From Sphingobacteriaceae bacterium (GTDB lineage: Bacteria; Bacteroidota; Bacteroidia; Sphingobacteriales; Sphingobacteriaceae), in contig JAGIAD010000015.1 in NCBI GenBank assembly GCA_017745075.1, forward strand, positions 28,240 through 92,239: a stretch of DNA of 64,000 bases. The letters are read 5' to 3'. Numbering within the stretch: position 1 is the first letter of the stretch; each line of letters begins with the position of its first letter. The notes beneath the pieces are model-generated. The model was given only the letters and a program-made list of their open reading frames with translations, ran no database searches and was not told the origin of the DNA. The position numbers and the translations under genes are program-made. Shown here one piece after another: positions 17,974 to 27,748 of this stretch.

Positions 17974-20241
17974 ATGAAAATTAAATTAATTGCATCAGTT
18001 CTGTTTTGCCTTTCTGCCAAGGGGTTACTGGCACAGCAAAAAGATTGGGTACAGTATGTAAACACTTTGCAGGGAACCAACTCCAAACATGAGCTGACCC
18101 GCGGCAACACCTACCCCACAACAGCATTGCCTTTCGGCATGCATACCTGGACACCCCAAACCGGCAGAAATGGCGACGGTTGGAAATACCAGTATTTTAA
18201 AGATAAAATAAGAGGTTTTCAGCAGGCACACCAATGTAGCTCATGGACCAGAGATTATGCTGTATTTTCATTAATGCCCATGATTGACGAGCTGGTAGTT
18301 GATGAAAACAAACGTGAAGCGAAATTCAGTCATAACAATGAAATAGCCAAACCAAACTATTATAAAGTAAAGTTCGAAAACAACATTACCACCGAAATTT
18401 CACCTTCAGAGCGCGGAGCACATCTGCGTTTCAGCTACCCAAAAAGTAAAAGAAGTTTCCTGGTTTTGGATGGTTACAACCGGTTAAGCGGAATACAGAT
18501 TTTTCCTAAAGAAAATAAAATTACCGGTTGGGTAAATAATGGCGAAGGATTTAAAAGAGGTTGGAAAAGCTATTTTGTAATTCAGTTCGATCAGCCCATT
18601 AAATCGTACGGAACCTGGGAAAATAAAAACAATACTGTTTCGGCCGATTCAACCATGGCCGAAGGTTTAGGTAAAGGTGCCTTTGTTCAGTTCGAAGCCG
18701 GAGCAAGGGTACAGGTTAAAACCGCTTCATCGTATATCAGTTTAAAACAGGCCGAACTCAATTTAAAAAGAGAACTGGGTAACGATAAAACGCTGGAAGA
18801 TACCAAAGCAAATGCTGCTTCAGTTTGGAATAAGTCGTTAGGTAAAATTGAAGTTGAAGGCGGTTCTAAAGCTGATATGGAGACGTTTTATTCTTGCTTT
18901 TTCAGGGCAAGCTTGTTTTCGAGAAAGTTTTACGAACTGAATGAAGCTGGTAAACCTTATTATTTCAGCCCTTACGATGGCAAAGTACATGATGGGTATA
19001 TGTTTACCGACACTGGTTTTTGGGATACTTTTCGTGCACAATTCCCACTAAATACATTGGTACAACCTGAAATGCATGGTCGCTATATGCAGGCTTTACT
19101 AGATGCTTATCAGCAGTGTGGCTGGTTACCTTCATGGTCTTTCCCTAGCGAAGCCGGAAGTATGATCGGAAATCATGCCATTTCGTTATTAACCGATGCC
19201 TGGGCAAAAGGAATCAGAACATTCGATCCTAAAAAAGCTTTGGATGCTTATTACCACGAAGCCATGAATAAAGGCCCCTGGGGACCGGCAAACGGGAGGG
19301 ACGGCGTTAAAGAATATAACGAGCTGGGGTACGTGCCTTATCCGAGATACAGAGAAGCAACAGCTAAAACCTTAGAGTATGCCTACGATGATTATTGTGC
19401 TTACCACCTGGCCAAAATGATTGGTGATAAGCATTACATGGATGTGTTTGAGAAACCCATGTACAATTACAAAAATGTTTACGATGCTTCTACCCGTTTT
19501 ATGCGTGGTAAAGATGCGAGCGGAAAATGGTTACCTAATTTCGACCCGATAGAGTGGGGTGGGCCTTTTACCGAAGGCAATGCCTGGCACTATCACTGGT
19601 CGGTTTTTCAGGATACCAAAGGCTTGATTGACCTCATGGGCGGATACCAGAATTTTACCTCTAAACTCGATTCTGTTTTTAGCGAGCCTAACAAAGTAAA
19701 AGTAGGTACATACGGTGGTATGATACACGAAATGACCGAAATGGTGATGGCCAACATGGGGCAGTACGCCCACGGCAACCAACCGATACAGCACATGGTG
19801 TATCTGTACAATTATGCCAACCAACCCTGGAAATCACAATTTTATGCCCGCGAGGTGATGCGTAAACTTTACGATGCTACCGAAAATGGTTATCCTGGAG
19901 ATGAAGACCAGGGGCAAACCTCATCATGGTACGTGCTAAGTGCACTGGGTTTTTACAGTGTAACCCCGGGTACTGCTGAATATGTTTTAGGAAGCCCGGT
20001 ATTTAAAAAAACGACTATTAATTTAGAAAATGGTAAAAAATTTGTGATCGATGCACCAGCCAATGATGCTGATCATATTTACATTAAATCGGCAACCCTT
20101 AACGGTAAAAACTTTACTAAAAACTTCATCAACCACAGCGATTTGTTAAAAGGTGGGGTATTAAAATTAGAAATGAATGTTAAACCTTCGTTAAATAGAG
20201 GGTTATCGGCTGAAGATAAGCCATTTTCGCTTAGCAAATAG
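17974..20241 (+). CDS. GH92 family alpha-mannosidase (first copy)
   Basis: 755 residues with a signal peptide (MKIKLIASVLFCLSAKGLLAQ). GH92 landmarks: RGNTYPTTALPFGMHTWTPQ near the N-terminus, GYMFTDTGFWDTFRAQFPL, GGYQNFTSKLDSVF, MIHEMTEMVMANMGQYAHGN and, near residue 642, GDEDQGQTSSWYVLSALGFY with the acidic residues of the calcium-dependent active site. GH92 enzymes are exo-acting, inverting alpha-mannosidases (mostly alpha-1,2/1,3) that trim N-glycans and mannan. A signal peptide without a lipobox suggests the periplasm. The paralogue at 30633-32921 shares the layout. Linkage specificity cannot be read from sequence alone; the GNDDCGQ-type loop of many characterised members is DEDQGQ here. 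Confidence 0.94.
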   Translation: MKIKLIASVLFCLSAKGLLAQQKDWVQYVNTLQGTNSKHELTRGNTYPTTALPFGMHTWTPQTGRNGDGWKYQYFKDKIRGFQQAHQCSSWTRDYAVFSLMPMIDELVVDENKREAKFSHNNEIAKPNYYKVKFENNITTEISPSERGAHLRFSYPKSKRSFLVLDGYNRLSGIQIFPKENKITGWVNNGEGFKRGWKSYFVIQFDQPIKSYGTWENKNNTVSADSTMAEGLGKGAFVQFEAGARVQVKTASSYISLKQAELNLKRELGNDKTLEDTKANAASVWNKSLGKIEVEGGSKADMETFYSCFFRASLFSRKFYELNEAGKPYYFSPYDGKVHDGYMFTDTGFWDTFRAQFPLNTLVQPEMHGRYMQALLDAYQQCGWLPSWSFPSEAGSMIGNHAISLLTDAWAKGIRTFDPKKALDAYYHEAMNKGPWGPANGRDGVKEYNELGYVPYPRYREATAKTLEYAYDDYCAYHLAKMIGDKHYMDVFEKPMYNYKNVYDASTRFMRGKDASGKWLPNFDPIEWGGPFTEGNAWHYHWSVFQDTKGLIDLMGGYQNFTSKLDSVFSEPNKVKVGTYGGMIHEMTEMVMANMGQYAHGNQPIQHMVYLYNYANQPWKSQFYAREVMRKLYDATENGYPGDEDQGQTSSWYVLSALGFYSVTPGTAEYVLGSPVFKKTTINLENGKKFVIDAPANDADHIYIKSATLNGKNFTKNFINHSDLLKGGVLKLEMNVKPSLNRGLSAEDKPFSLSK

Positions 20242-20252
20242 AAATGAAATGC

Positions 20253-20260
20253 TACTTTTG
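20253..20260 (+). promoter_or_regulatory. -7 promoter element of the ROK gene
   Basis: TACTTTTG, an exact match to TAnnTTTG, 45 nt before the ROK start and just after the GH92 stop. It suggests the kinase can be transcribed independently of GH92. Confidence 0.5.
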
Positions 20261-20304
20261 CAAAATTATTAGAAGTAGAAAGAACAAATAACTGAAAATA
20301 TAGA

Positions 20305-21180
20305 ATGGAAAAGCCTGTTGCATTAGGTGTAGATATTGGCGGCTCGCATATAACGGCCGCATTGGTAGATTTGGAGACAAGAACTTTGATGAAAGATTCT
20401 ATCAAGCGTAGCCCTGTGGATTCACAGGAGAGTAAAGAAGTGATTTTATCGGCATGGTGCGATATTATCGATAAGGCTTTTAAAAATATGGGAAACGGTG
20501 CCCGGAATGTTGGGATTGCCATGCCCGGTCCTTTTGATTATAGTGAGGGTATTTCGTTAATTAAAGATCAGGATAAATTTAAGGCACTCTACCAGATCAA
20601 TGTTAAAGAAGAGTTATCTAAAAGACTGGATATCCCTACGGCGCATATTCACTTTATAAATGATGCAGCAGGTTTTTTACAAGGGGAAGTTTTTGCCGGT
20701 GCTGCCAAAGGAAATGCCAATGTATTGGGCCTTACATTGGGTACAGGACTTGGTTCTTCGCTTTGCCTCAACCATAAAACTTTTGATGCTGCTCTTTGGA
20801 ATTCGGAATTTTTAGACGGAATAGCTGAAGATTATTTATCTACGCGCTGGTTCGTAAAACGTTTTAACCAGCTTAGCGGTAAGGTAGTGGCAGGGGTTAA
20901 AGAACTGGTCGAAATGGTGGAAACCGACCATCATGCAACCATGGTTTTTATGGAGTTTGGTAACAACCTGGCAAAGTTTTTAATCCCGATTATCAGGCAG
21001 CATAAAATTGACTCCGTAATTATTGGCGGTAACATTGCACAATCATTTAATGCCTTTGCACCCGAACTCATTGCTACACTTAAAGGAAATGGAATAGAAA
21101 CGGAAATAAAAATATCCGAACTGAAAGAACATGCTGCGCTTATTGGTGCTGCAAGTTGCTGCGATTTAAGCCTAATTTAG
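20305..21180 (+). CDS. ROK-family sugar kinase-like protein
   Basis: 291 residues. The N-terminal phosphate loop is LGVDIGGSHITAALVDLET. MPGPFDY and FINDAAGFLQGE carry the expected catalytic Asp, and LGLTLGTGLGSSLCLNHK is the second nucleotide motif. The ROK zinc motif (CxCGxxGCxE) and the usual GEIGH loop are absent; the segment DAALWNSEFLDGIAEDYLS stands in their place. ROK kinases phosphorylate hexoses such as glucose, mannose, fructose or N-acetylated sugars. Placed between GH92 and the second SusC block, it may phosphorylate mannose after import, which is inference. An operator-like palindrome lies inside the gene at 20854. Confidence 0.85.
   Translation: MEKPVALGVDIGGSHITAALVDLETRTLMKDSIKRSPVDSQESKEVILSAWCDIIDKAFKNMGNGARNVGIAMPGPFDYSEGISLIKDQDKFKALYQINVKEELSKRLDIPTAHIHFINDAAGFLQGEVFAGAAKGNANVLGLTLGTGLGSSLCLNHKTFDAALWNSEFLDGIAEDYLSTRWFVKRFNQLSGKVVAGVKELVEMVETDHHATMVFMEFGNNLAKFLIPIIRQHKIDSVIIGGNIAQSFNAFAPELIATLKGNGIETEIKISELKEHAALIGAASCCDLSLI
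20854..20867. promoter_or_regulatory. Intragenic operator-like palindrome in the ROK gene
   Basis: GTAAAACGTTTTAA, matching the PUL operator with one terminal mismatch, inside codons for VKRF. It may be a chance match or an auxiliary binding site. Confidence 0.35.
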
Positions 21181-21352
21181 CTTCTGGTGTAAAAAAAACT
21201 TGATTTTAACTACAGAATTAATGATCTTTTTATCAATTCTGTAGTTGATTTTTCTCTTTTTCTCTCTGATTTCAGGGAAGTTATATAATATCGGTGTTTC
21301 AAGTTATCTATTTTATTACCAGGTAATTTATGAAGCACATTTTTTAACGCTT

Positions 21353-21381
21353 TTTGTTCAAAAAATGCAAAAATAATTTTG
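21353..21381 (+). promoter_or_regulatory. Candidate promoter of the second SusC operon
   Basis: TTTG (21353-21356), 17 nt, then TAATTTTG (21374-21381), an exact TAnnTTTG. Start of transcription would fall near 21386. One operator-like site lies about 30 nt downstream and another about 140 nt downstream, so a bound repressor would act as a roadblock. Confidence 0.5.
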
Positions 21382-21412
21382 GAATTGTAATAATATGCTT
21401 ATAATTGTTTAG

Positions 21413-21424
21413 TTAAACGTTTTA
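21413..21424. promoter_or_regulatory. LacI-family operator-like site, second SusC operon, upstream copy
   Basis: TTAAACGTTTTA, one mismatch from the perfect TAAAACGTTTTA palindrome. Confidence 0.55.
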
Positions 21425-21521
21425 GTATTGTTTAGAGGTTGTTTTCTTACTGGGATTCAATCTTTTACCGGCCCTGGGGAAGAAGTTTTAATAGCATTGA
21501 AGCTTTTTTTTAGGTGAAATT

Positions 21522-21537
21522 ACTAAAACGTTTTAGT
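21522..21537. promoter_or_regulatory. LacI-family operator, second SusC operon, downstream copy
   Basis: ACTAAAACGTTTTAGT, a perfect 16-bp palindrome, 435 nt before the lipoprotein start. With the site at 21413 it forms another two-site arrangement. Confidence 0.75.
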
Positions 21538-21971
21538 TTACTGTAAATCATTGATTATTCATTAAAAAGCAAAGGAGTTCCTATACGAAGAAAATTTACA
21601 CCACTAATTCAATAGTTATCGTTCTCAAGATAACAAACAACCAAACTAAACAACCAATAATACCAAACAAAAAACCGACTAAACCAACTTTAACCATGAA
21701 TTGGCAGGCAATGTATTTCAGATACCTGAAAAAGAAGGCCAAATTTTAACTGCAGTAAATGCCGGGCATTTCATATACAACACGAATCTGAATAATAGAC
21801 ATTACAGAAAAAAATAAGCAGATCATAAAAATGAGTTCTTGCCAGGACTATTGGGATTGGAATGCAGTTAAACCATTACAATTTACCTTCCCTTTAATCA
21901 ATGCGCTACACTGTTTATTAAGCTGCCGCAAACTGTAACACTTTTACTAACTAATAAACCTTAAATTAATT
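21538..21971 (+). other. Long leader before the second SusC operon with two tiny frames
   Basis: The stretch 21181-21971 has no ordinary gene. Besides the promoter and operators it contains a hairpin GTTATC/GATAAC (21615-21633) resembling one before susC1. It also has two short ATG-started frames: 21696-21749 (17 residues, MNWQAMYFRYLKKKAKF) and 21831-21938 (35 residues, MSSCQDYWDWNAVKPL...). Either could be a leader peptide or chance; no homologues are known to me. Confidence 0.4.
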
Positions 21972-22532
21972 ATGAATGTTTTAAAAATGACAAGGAGCGC
22001 TATCGGGCTATGCTTAGCTGCGGTTTTACTTCTTGGATGTGGTAAAGAAGAATACCCTGCTGTGGATCTTTTTACCTGGAAAGCCAAAGTTGATGTGACG
22101 GCAAAAGCTGCGCTCACCGTTAACATCGAAAACCCGGGCGGCGCATCAGCTGGCGAAGGATCATTAAAGGTGGTTGATAACGACATCAACTCAAAATTCC
22201 TGATCAACCCTTATCAGGCAAGTCTTTACATGCAATTAACGTTTCCTTCAGCTCAACAAGTGGCATCTTATACGCTAACATCAGGGGGGGATGCTCCTGA
22301 CCGGGATCCTAAAAACTGGAAACTAAGTGGTTCTACAGATGGTAGTAATTGGGTAGACCTGGATACCAGAACAGGCGAAACATTTTCGGGCCGTAACTTA
22401 ACCAAAACATACAACTTTAAAAATAAGGTATTGTACAAGTATTACAGGCTTAGTATTACTTTGAACAATGGTGGTTCTCTATTCCAGTTATCAGAGTGGA
22501 GAGTAATTGAGGTACCCGAGGAGCAACAATAA
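21972..22532 (+). CDS. Surface lipoprotein with a discoidin (F5/8 type C)-like domain
   Basis: 186 residues with a lipoprotein signal: a hydrophobic stretch, then LLLGC with Cys at 23, followed by GKEEYP. The rest resembles a galactose-binding-like/discoidin fold: LKVVDNDINSKFLINPY, LYMQLTFPSAQQVASYTLTS, PDRDPKNWKLSGSTDGSNWV, YKYYRLSITLNNGGSLFQLSEW. Such domains bind carbohydrates in many PUL lipoproteins. It is the first gene of the block leading to susC2, 117 nt upstream of it, so a surface glycan-binding helper is the likely role. The exact ligand cannot be inferred. Confidence 0.8.
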   Translation: MNVLKMTRSAIGLCLAAVLLLGCGKEEYPAVDLFTWKAKVDVTAKAALTVNIENPGGASAGEGSLKVVDNDINSKFLINPYQASLYMQLTFPSAQQVASYTLTSGGDAPDRDPKNWKLSGSTDGSNWVDLDTRTGETFSGRNLTKTYNFKNKVLYKYYRLSITLNNGGSLFQLSEWRVIEVPEEQQ

Positions 22533-22649
22533 TCTATTTCTGTAAATCAGACAGATCAAATTTATTCGTCCAGGCTAAAAGGATGGACTATAAGATTTTC
22601 AACCAAACAAACAGACCAACAACAGTATACTGTTGATAATAACAAATTT

Positions 22650-25600
22650 ATGATGAAAAAAAATACAAATTTAACCGGAGGCAGGCTCAGGTTTAAAGAT
22701 TGTGCTTTTAAAGCTATAGCTTTCACTTTAGCTTTAAGCAGTGGTTTTTATACTACAGCCCGTGCTGCTGCTGTTAATATAAACCCTACAGTCTCAATCA
22801 ATCAATCGAAGGCCGATATTGTGATTCGTGGTATTATTAAAGACGAGGCAGGTTTGGCACTGCCTGGAGCTGGCGTAAAAGTTAAGGGCAGTTCTATAAG
22901 TGCTGCTGCCGATGTTAATGGTGCCTTCACCATTACTGTTCCAAATCAAGATGCTATTTTAATTGTAACATACGTAGGTTACGATACAAAGGAAATTCCT
23001 GTTGGCACGCAAACCATGTTGGATATCCGGTTAAAAGAAACAACCGGTGCTAACCTGCAAGAAGTGGCAATTGTAGGATTTGGAACACAGAAAAAAGAAA
23101 GTCTTGTTGGTGCGCAATCATCAGTTAAGGCCGACGAATTAAAACAACCGGTTTCGAGTATGAGCCAGTTATTGGCTGGTCGTATTCCGGGCGTGGTAAA
23201 CGTATCCAGAAATGGCGAGCCAGGTGCAACCGGATCGGATATCTTCATTCGCGGTATATCTTCGCTAACATCAGGTGACAGAGGTCCGCTTATTATTATT
23301 GATGGGGTACCTAACCGTAATTTAAATGATATCAGCGTATACGATGTTGAAAACTTTACCGTATTAAAAGATGCTGCTGCAACAGCAGTATATGGTATTC
23401 GTGGTGCCAACGGTGTAATCTTAATTAACACTAAACAGGGAAAAACAGGGTCGCCAAGAATCAATGTGGAGTATTACGAAGGGGTAAGTCGTTTTACTAA
23501 AAAACCACAATTGATTGATGGAGTAGATTACATGAACTTAGCTAATGAGGCCAAGTATTCTGATTATTTAAGGGGAGGTGCAGCAGGCGCTTTTACACCG
23601 GCGTATTCAATAGATGCCATTCAAAAAACAGCAGCAGGTACCGATCCGGTTCTTTATCCAAATGTGAATTGGTTTGATGCCATCTACAACGATTTTGGTC
23701 GGAACAGGTCGGCAACTGCTAACCTTTCAGGCGGCGTTAGCAATGCCAAATATTATGTTTCATTAGGATATTATGGTGAAGACGGATTGTTTAAAACAGA
23801 TGAAGCTGTAAATTCAGCCGTTAAACAAAATTTTAGCCGTTACAACGTAAGCACCAATTTAAACTGGGATATTACCGGAACCACTAAAATGGATTTGGGA
23901 ATCAAAGGTATTTTGGCACAAAGTAATTATCCAAGTAACTTAGGGGCACAGGATATTTTTAATCAGGCTTTCCTGATCAACCCAACTTCTTTTCCGGTTC
24001 TTTATCCAAATGGTAGTTTACCAGGTATAAGTCCACAGGCTGATCAGCGTAACCCTTATGGAGACATTACCAGAAACGGTTATAGAGTTGGCTATAACAA
24101 TCAGTTGTATTCTAATCTTCGTTTAACTCAGGATTTAAAAGAGCTAACCCCTGGTTTGTCGGTTACTACAATGTTCTCTTTTGACGTAAACAATAACAAT
24201 TCTATAGCCAGAACAAAGCGTGAAACTATATACAGAATAAACCCCAACGATCCTTACCTTGTTGCAGGAAACCCTGCTTCAGGTTATAAATACGGTTTGG
24301 TATTGCAAGGACAAGATTTCCTGAACTACAGTATCGGAAATGGTGGTGATAAAAAAATGTATTTTGAGGCCGCTATTAACTATAACCGTACATTTGGCAA
24401 ACATGCAGTAACCGGTTTGTTATTATATAACCAAAACGATAATACAACACCTTTTGCAGGTAATTTGACCCTCTCTCTTCCATACCGCCTGCAAGGTATC
24501 GCCAGTCGTGCTACTTATGCTTACGACAATAAGTATTTCTTCGAGTTTAATGTTGGTTACAATGGTTCAGAAAACTTTGCACCAGATAAACGTTATGGAT
24601 TCTTCCCGGCACTGGGTATTGGGTGGTTATTGTCAAGCGAGAAGTTTTTTGAGCCACTTAAAAATGCTTTTCAGATGGTTAAATTCCGTTATTCAGATGG
24701 TATAGTAGGTAGTGGTGGCAGTGGTTCTGGTTATGCAGGTAGCGAAGGCGACCGTTTCTATTATTTAACAAAAGTAGGTAGTGCAAGCGGTTATACATTC
24801 GGGCAAAACGGAAACATTTCGCCTGGTGGTTTGGGCGTAACCGCTTACGGAGTAGATGTAACCTGGGCCGAAACCCGCAAGCAGGATTTAGGATTTGAAT
24901 TAAAAACATTAAATAACAACTTATCATTAATTGTCGATTTCTTTAAAGAAAGAAGAAAAGATCAGTTTATACAAAGAGGTACTGTTCCAAATTATATTGG
25001 TTTAGCGAACACACCAATTGGTAACCTGGGTATTGTAGAAAATAAAGGTATTGACGGCACTTTACAATACGATGCACAGTTTGGTAAAGACTGGTCGCTT
25101 AATTTAAGGGCTAACTTTACTTTCAATAAAGATAAGGTGATTGAAAATGATCAGGCACCAAAACCTTATCCTTGGATGGAACAACGTGGGCTAAATGTGT
25201 TAGCCTCTACACGGGTGGGTTACATTGCTGAGAAATTATTTGATAGCCAGGCAGAAATTAATGCAAGTCCGACACAATTTGGAACGCTCATGCCAGGCGA
25301 TATTAAGTATAAAGATTTAAATGGCGATGGTAAGATCGATTCATTCGATCAAACTGTAATTGGAAGAGGCGATCTGCCAAGTACTACTTATGGTTTTGGT
25401 TTTTCTTTAACCTATAAAAACTTCGATTTTGGTCTGTTCTTTCAGGGGCAGGACAATGCAGATATTTTGTTAAACATTCCTTCATTTGCCAATTCAGGTG
25501 GTTTGGGTAATATGCTAGCCGTTGCTGCCGATCGCTGGACTACAACTAATCCTCGTCAGGATGCAGTTTACCCACGTTTATCTTATGGAGGTACCAACAA

Positions 25601-25853
25601 CAATAACTATCAGCCAAGTACCTGGTGGAAACGGGATATCAGTTTCCTGAGATTAAAAAATGCGGATTTAGGTTATACCCTGAAAAATGGCATTAAATCT
25701 TTAGGTGTTAAGCGCTTAAGGATATATGCAACGGGCTATAACGTATTTACCATAAGCAAATTTAAGCTTTGGGATCCTGAGCTGTTAACCAACAACGGTA
25801 CCAGATATCCGCTAACATCTAATTATTCTTTAGGTCTTACCGCTAATTTTTAA
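22650..25853 (+). CDS. SusC/RagA-family TonB-dependent outer-membrane transporter (second PUL pair)
   Basis: 1067 residues. Two adjacent ATGs (22650, 22653) could start it. Signal region, then a carboxypeptidase-regulatory-like domain from about 58 (VIRGIIKDEAGLALPGAGVK). LQEVAIVGFGTQKKESLVGA follows, then the plug (GPLIIIDGVPNR, DVENFTVLKDAAATAVYGIR, GVILINTKQGK) and a barrel ending SLGLTANF. There is no STN domain. It is predicted to import glycan or glycopeptide fragments with its SusD partner 11 nt downstream. It differs clearly from susC1, so the two pairs probably handle different ligands. Confidence 0.95.
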   Translation: MMKKNTNLTGGRLRFKDCAFKAIAFTLALSSGFYTTARAAAVNINPTVSINQSKADIVIRGIIKDEAGLALPGAGVKVKGSSISAAADVNGAFTITVPNQDAILIVTYVGYDTKEIPVGTQTMLDIRLKETTGANLQEVAIVGFGTQKKESLVGAQSSVKADELKQPVSSMSQLLAGRIPGVVNVSRNGEPGATGSDIFIRGISSLTSGDRGPLIIIDGVPNRNLNDISVYDVENFTVLKDAAATAVYGIRGANGVILINTKQGKTGSPRINVEYYEGVSRFTKKPQLIDGVDYMNLANEAKYSDYLRGGAAGAFTPAYSIDAIQKTAAGTDPVLYPNVNWFDAIYNDFGRNRSATANLSGGVSNAKYYVSLGYYGEDGLFKTDEAVNSAVKQNFSRYNVSTNLNWDITGTTKMDLGIKGILAQSNYPSNLGAQDIFNQAFLINPTSFPVLYPNGSLPGISPQADQRNPYGDITRNGYRVGYNNQLYSNLRLTQDLKELTPGLSVTTMFSFDVNNNNSIARTKRETIYRINPNDPYLVAGNPASGYKYGLVLQGQDFLNYSIGNGGDKKMYFEAAINYNRTFGKHAVTGLLLYNQNDNTTPFAGNLTLSLPYRLQGIASRATYAYDNKYFFEFNVGYNGSENFAPDKRYGFFPALGIGWLLSSEKFFEPLKNAFQMVKFRYSDGIVGSGGSGSGYAGSEGDRFYYLTKVGSASGYTFGQNGNISPGGLGVTAYGVDVTWAETRKQDLGFELKTLNNNLSLIVDFFKERRKDQFIQRGTVPNYIGLANTPIGNLGIVENKGIDGTLQYDAQFGKDWSLNLRANFTFNKDKVIENDQAPKPYPWMEQRGLNVLASTRVGYIAEKLFDSQAEINASPTQFGTLMPGDIKYKDLNGDGKIDSFDQTVIGRGDLPSTTYGFGFSLTYKNFDFGLFFQGQDNADILLNIPSFANSGGLGNMLAVAADRWTTTNPRQDAVYPRLSYGGTNNNNYQPSTWWKRDISFLRLKNADLGYTLKNGIKSLGVKRLRIYATGYNVFTISKFKLWDPELLTNNGTRYPLTSNYSLGLTANF

Positions 25854-25863
25854 AATAAAAGGA

Positions 25864-27690
25864 ATGAAAAAAATATTAATATATACAGCCGGAGCATTAC
25901 TTATTGCAGGTAGTTATGGTTGTAAGAAATTTTTAAATCAGGTACCTGACGACCGGTTAACTTTCGATCAGATGTATCAGAAAAAAGCAACTGTTGACCA
26001 GGCTTTGGCCAATGTTTATTCGACGTTACCTGATCAGAATCAGGATCGTTCTGCCTCAGCAAGTGGGAACATAGGCCCGTGGACAGCAGCTTCTGATGAA
26101 GCAGACTACACGTTACCTAATTTTACAGAAAATGTGAATTCTGGTGCCTGGGATGCAACCAGCGGGCAAGTAAATTACCACTGGCAAAATTATTACCGTG
26201 GCATACAGGCAGCCAGTTCATTTATGGCCAATGTAACGAAATGTACCGATTGTAATATTGGAGGTATTGACATTGTAAATCGTTATTATAATGAGGCAAG
26301 AGCACTTAGGGCCATTTATTATTACTATTTAGTAAGGCAATACGGCCCTGTTGTTTTATTAGGGAATGATCCAATTGCTTCAGATGCGCCTTTAGCCGAA
26401 ATCAGTAAGCCACGTAATTCGATGGATGAGTGTATTGACTATATTGTGAGCGAATTGGAAGCCGTTAGCCAAAAGCTACCTGCTACGCCACAGGCTAATG
26501 AAGATTATGGTCATATCACAGCCTCTGTAGCCGATGCCTATAAAATCAAAGCATTATTAACTGCTGCCCGTCCGTTATTTAATGGAAATACCGATTATGC
26601 TAATCTTAAAAATCAGGATGGTAAGCAACTGATTAACCAGACCTATAGCGTGGCAAAGTGGACAAGACTGGCCACAGCAGCAAAAGCATTTTTAAACAAT
26701 CCTAATTATTCTGGTTATGCATTGTATACTGTTGCGGCAACACCATCAGGCTTACCAAATACGGCATTTAACAGGGCGTTTATAGCTACGAGAGATGTGT
26801 TTTTGAATGGCTGGAATTCGGAGGTTATTTTTGGCAGAGGTGGCGATGTAACGTTCTATCAGTATTCATTAGCCCCTAACCACAGTGGTGCTTCCGGAGG
26901 AGATAAAGGTGGCTCTTTCTTGTCTCCATCTCAGCAGTTAGTCGACGCGTTCTTTACTGCAAATGGTTTACCAATAGAAAGCGACCCTACTTATTCGGCA
27001 AATGGAACATCAAGTTATCAGGCACCAGATCCGAATGATCAGGGCGTTAGCAGAAACATTAGTAATATGTATGTTAACCGCGAACCGCGCTTTTATGCTG
27101 ATATTACCTACAGTGGCCGTAAATGGATAAACCCATCATCAAATATTGTTACCAGTTTTGAGTTTAACGGTAATGCAGGTAAAAGTGCTATTGCTAATAA
27201 TGATTATACCAAAACAGGTTATACATCCAGAAAACATTTAACTGTTGCCGGCTGGACAAGTGGCAGAACAATTTTTACCGTAATCAGGCTTGCCGAAATT
27301 TATCTGGATTATATCGAGGCTTTGCAGGAATCAAATCCTTCTGATCCTGATATTTTAATCTACCTAAACAGGATCCGTACAAGAGCTGGTATCCCGGTTT
27401 ATGGAAACGGTGGTTTGCCTGTACCAACAGATATGAAAGATGCCATCCGTAGAGAAAGAAGAGTAGAACTGGCTTTCGAGTTAGATCGTTATTTCTATAC
27501 CAGGGAATGGAAAATTGCAGAAACTACTGATACCCAGATCAGGGGATTAAATATTACGCAAAACGCACCAGGATTTTTTACTCCGGTTGTAACTGAAAAC
27601 AGGGTTTTTCAAAAGAAACACTATTTATGGCCAATACCAAGTGGCGAAATCCAAAAAGTACCTGTAATTGTACAAAATACAGGTTGGTAG
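25864..27690 (+). CDS. SusD/RagB-family glycan-binding lipoprotein (second PUL pair)
   Basis: 608 residues with lipobox Cys at 20 (IAGSYGCKKFLNQVPDD). Signatures: YYNEARALRAIYYYYLVRQYGPVVLL, IRLAEIYLDYIEALQES, RTRAGIPVYG, IRRERRVELAFELDRYFYTREW and HYLWPIPSGEI. It forms the surface lid of the second SusC. It is followed by a terminator before the zincin lipoprotein gene. Confidence 0.95.
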   Translation: MKKILIYTAGALLIAGSYGCKKFLNQVPDDRLTFDQMYQKKATVDQALANVYSTLPDQNQDRSASASGNIGPWTAASDEADYTLPNFTENVNSGAWDATSGQVNYHWQNYYRGIQAASSFMANVTKCTDCNIGGIDIVNRYYNEARALRAIYYYYLVRQYGPVVLLGNDPIASDAPLAEISKPRNSMDECIDYIVSELEAVSQKLPATPQANEDYGHITASVADAYKIKALLTAARPLFNGNTDYANLKNQDGKQLINQTYSVAKWTRLATAAKAFLNNPNYSGYALYTVAATPSGLPNTAFNRAFIATRDVFLNGWNSEVIFGRGGDVTFYQYSLAPNHSGASGGDKGGSFLSPSQQLVDAFFTANGLPIESDPTYSANGTSSYQAPDPNDQGVSRNISNMYVNREPRFYADITYSGRKWINPSSNIVTSFEFNGNAGKSAIANNDYTKTGYTSRKHLTVAGWTSGRTIFTVIRLAEIYLDYIEALQESNPSDPDILIYLNRIRTRAGIPVYGNGGLPVPTDMKDAIRRERRVELAFELDRYFYTREWKIAETTDTQIRGLNITQNAPGFFTPVVTENRVFQKKHYLWPIPSGEIQKVPVIVQNTGW

Positions 27691-27699
27691 CACCATCAG

Positions 27700-27729
27700 G
27701 CACCGGGTATTACACCTGGTGCTTTTTTT
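27700..27729 (+). terminator. Rho-independent terminator after susD2
   Basis: Stem GCACCGGGT (27700-27708) / ACCTGGTGC (27714-27722) with one G-T pair and a 5-nt loop, then seven T. A perfect palindrome CCTAAATTTAGG follows at 27735-27746, directly before the next gene. Confidence 0.88.
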
Positions 27730-27748
27730 AACCTCCTAAATTTAGGCT

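Noticed and set aside
20079-20522. 147-codon minus-strand frame across the GH92 end and ROK start
   Set aside because: It runs antisense to two well-supported genes and shows no family features.
22979-23464. 161-codon minus-strand frame inside susC2
   Set aside because: It lies fully opposite the conserved plug domain of susC2 and has no recognisable domain; it is a shadow frame.
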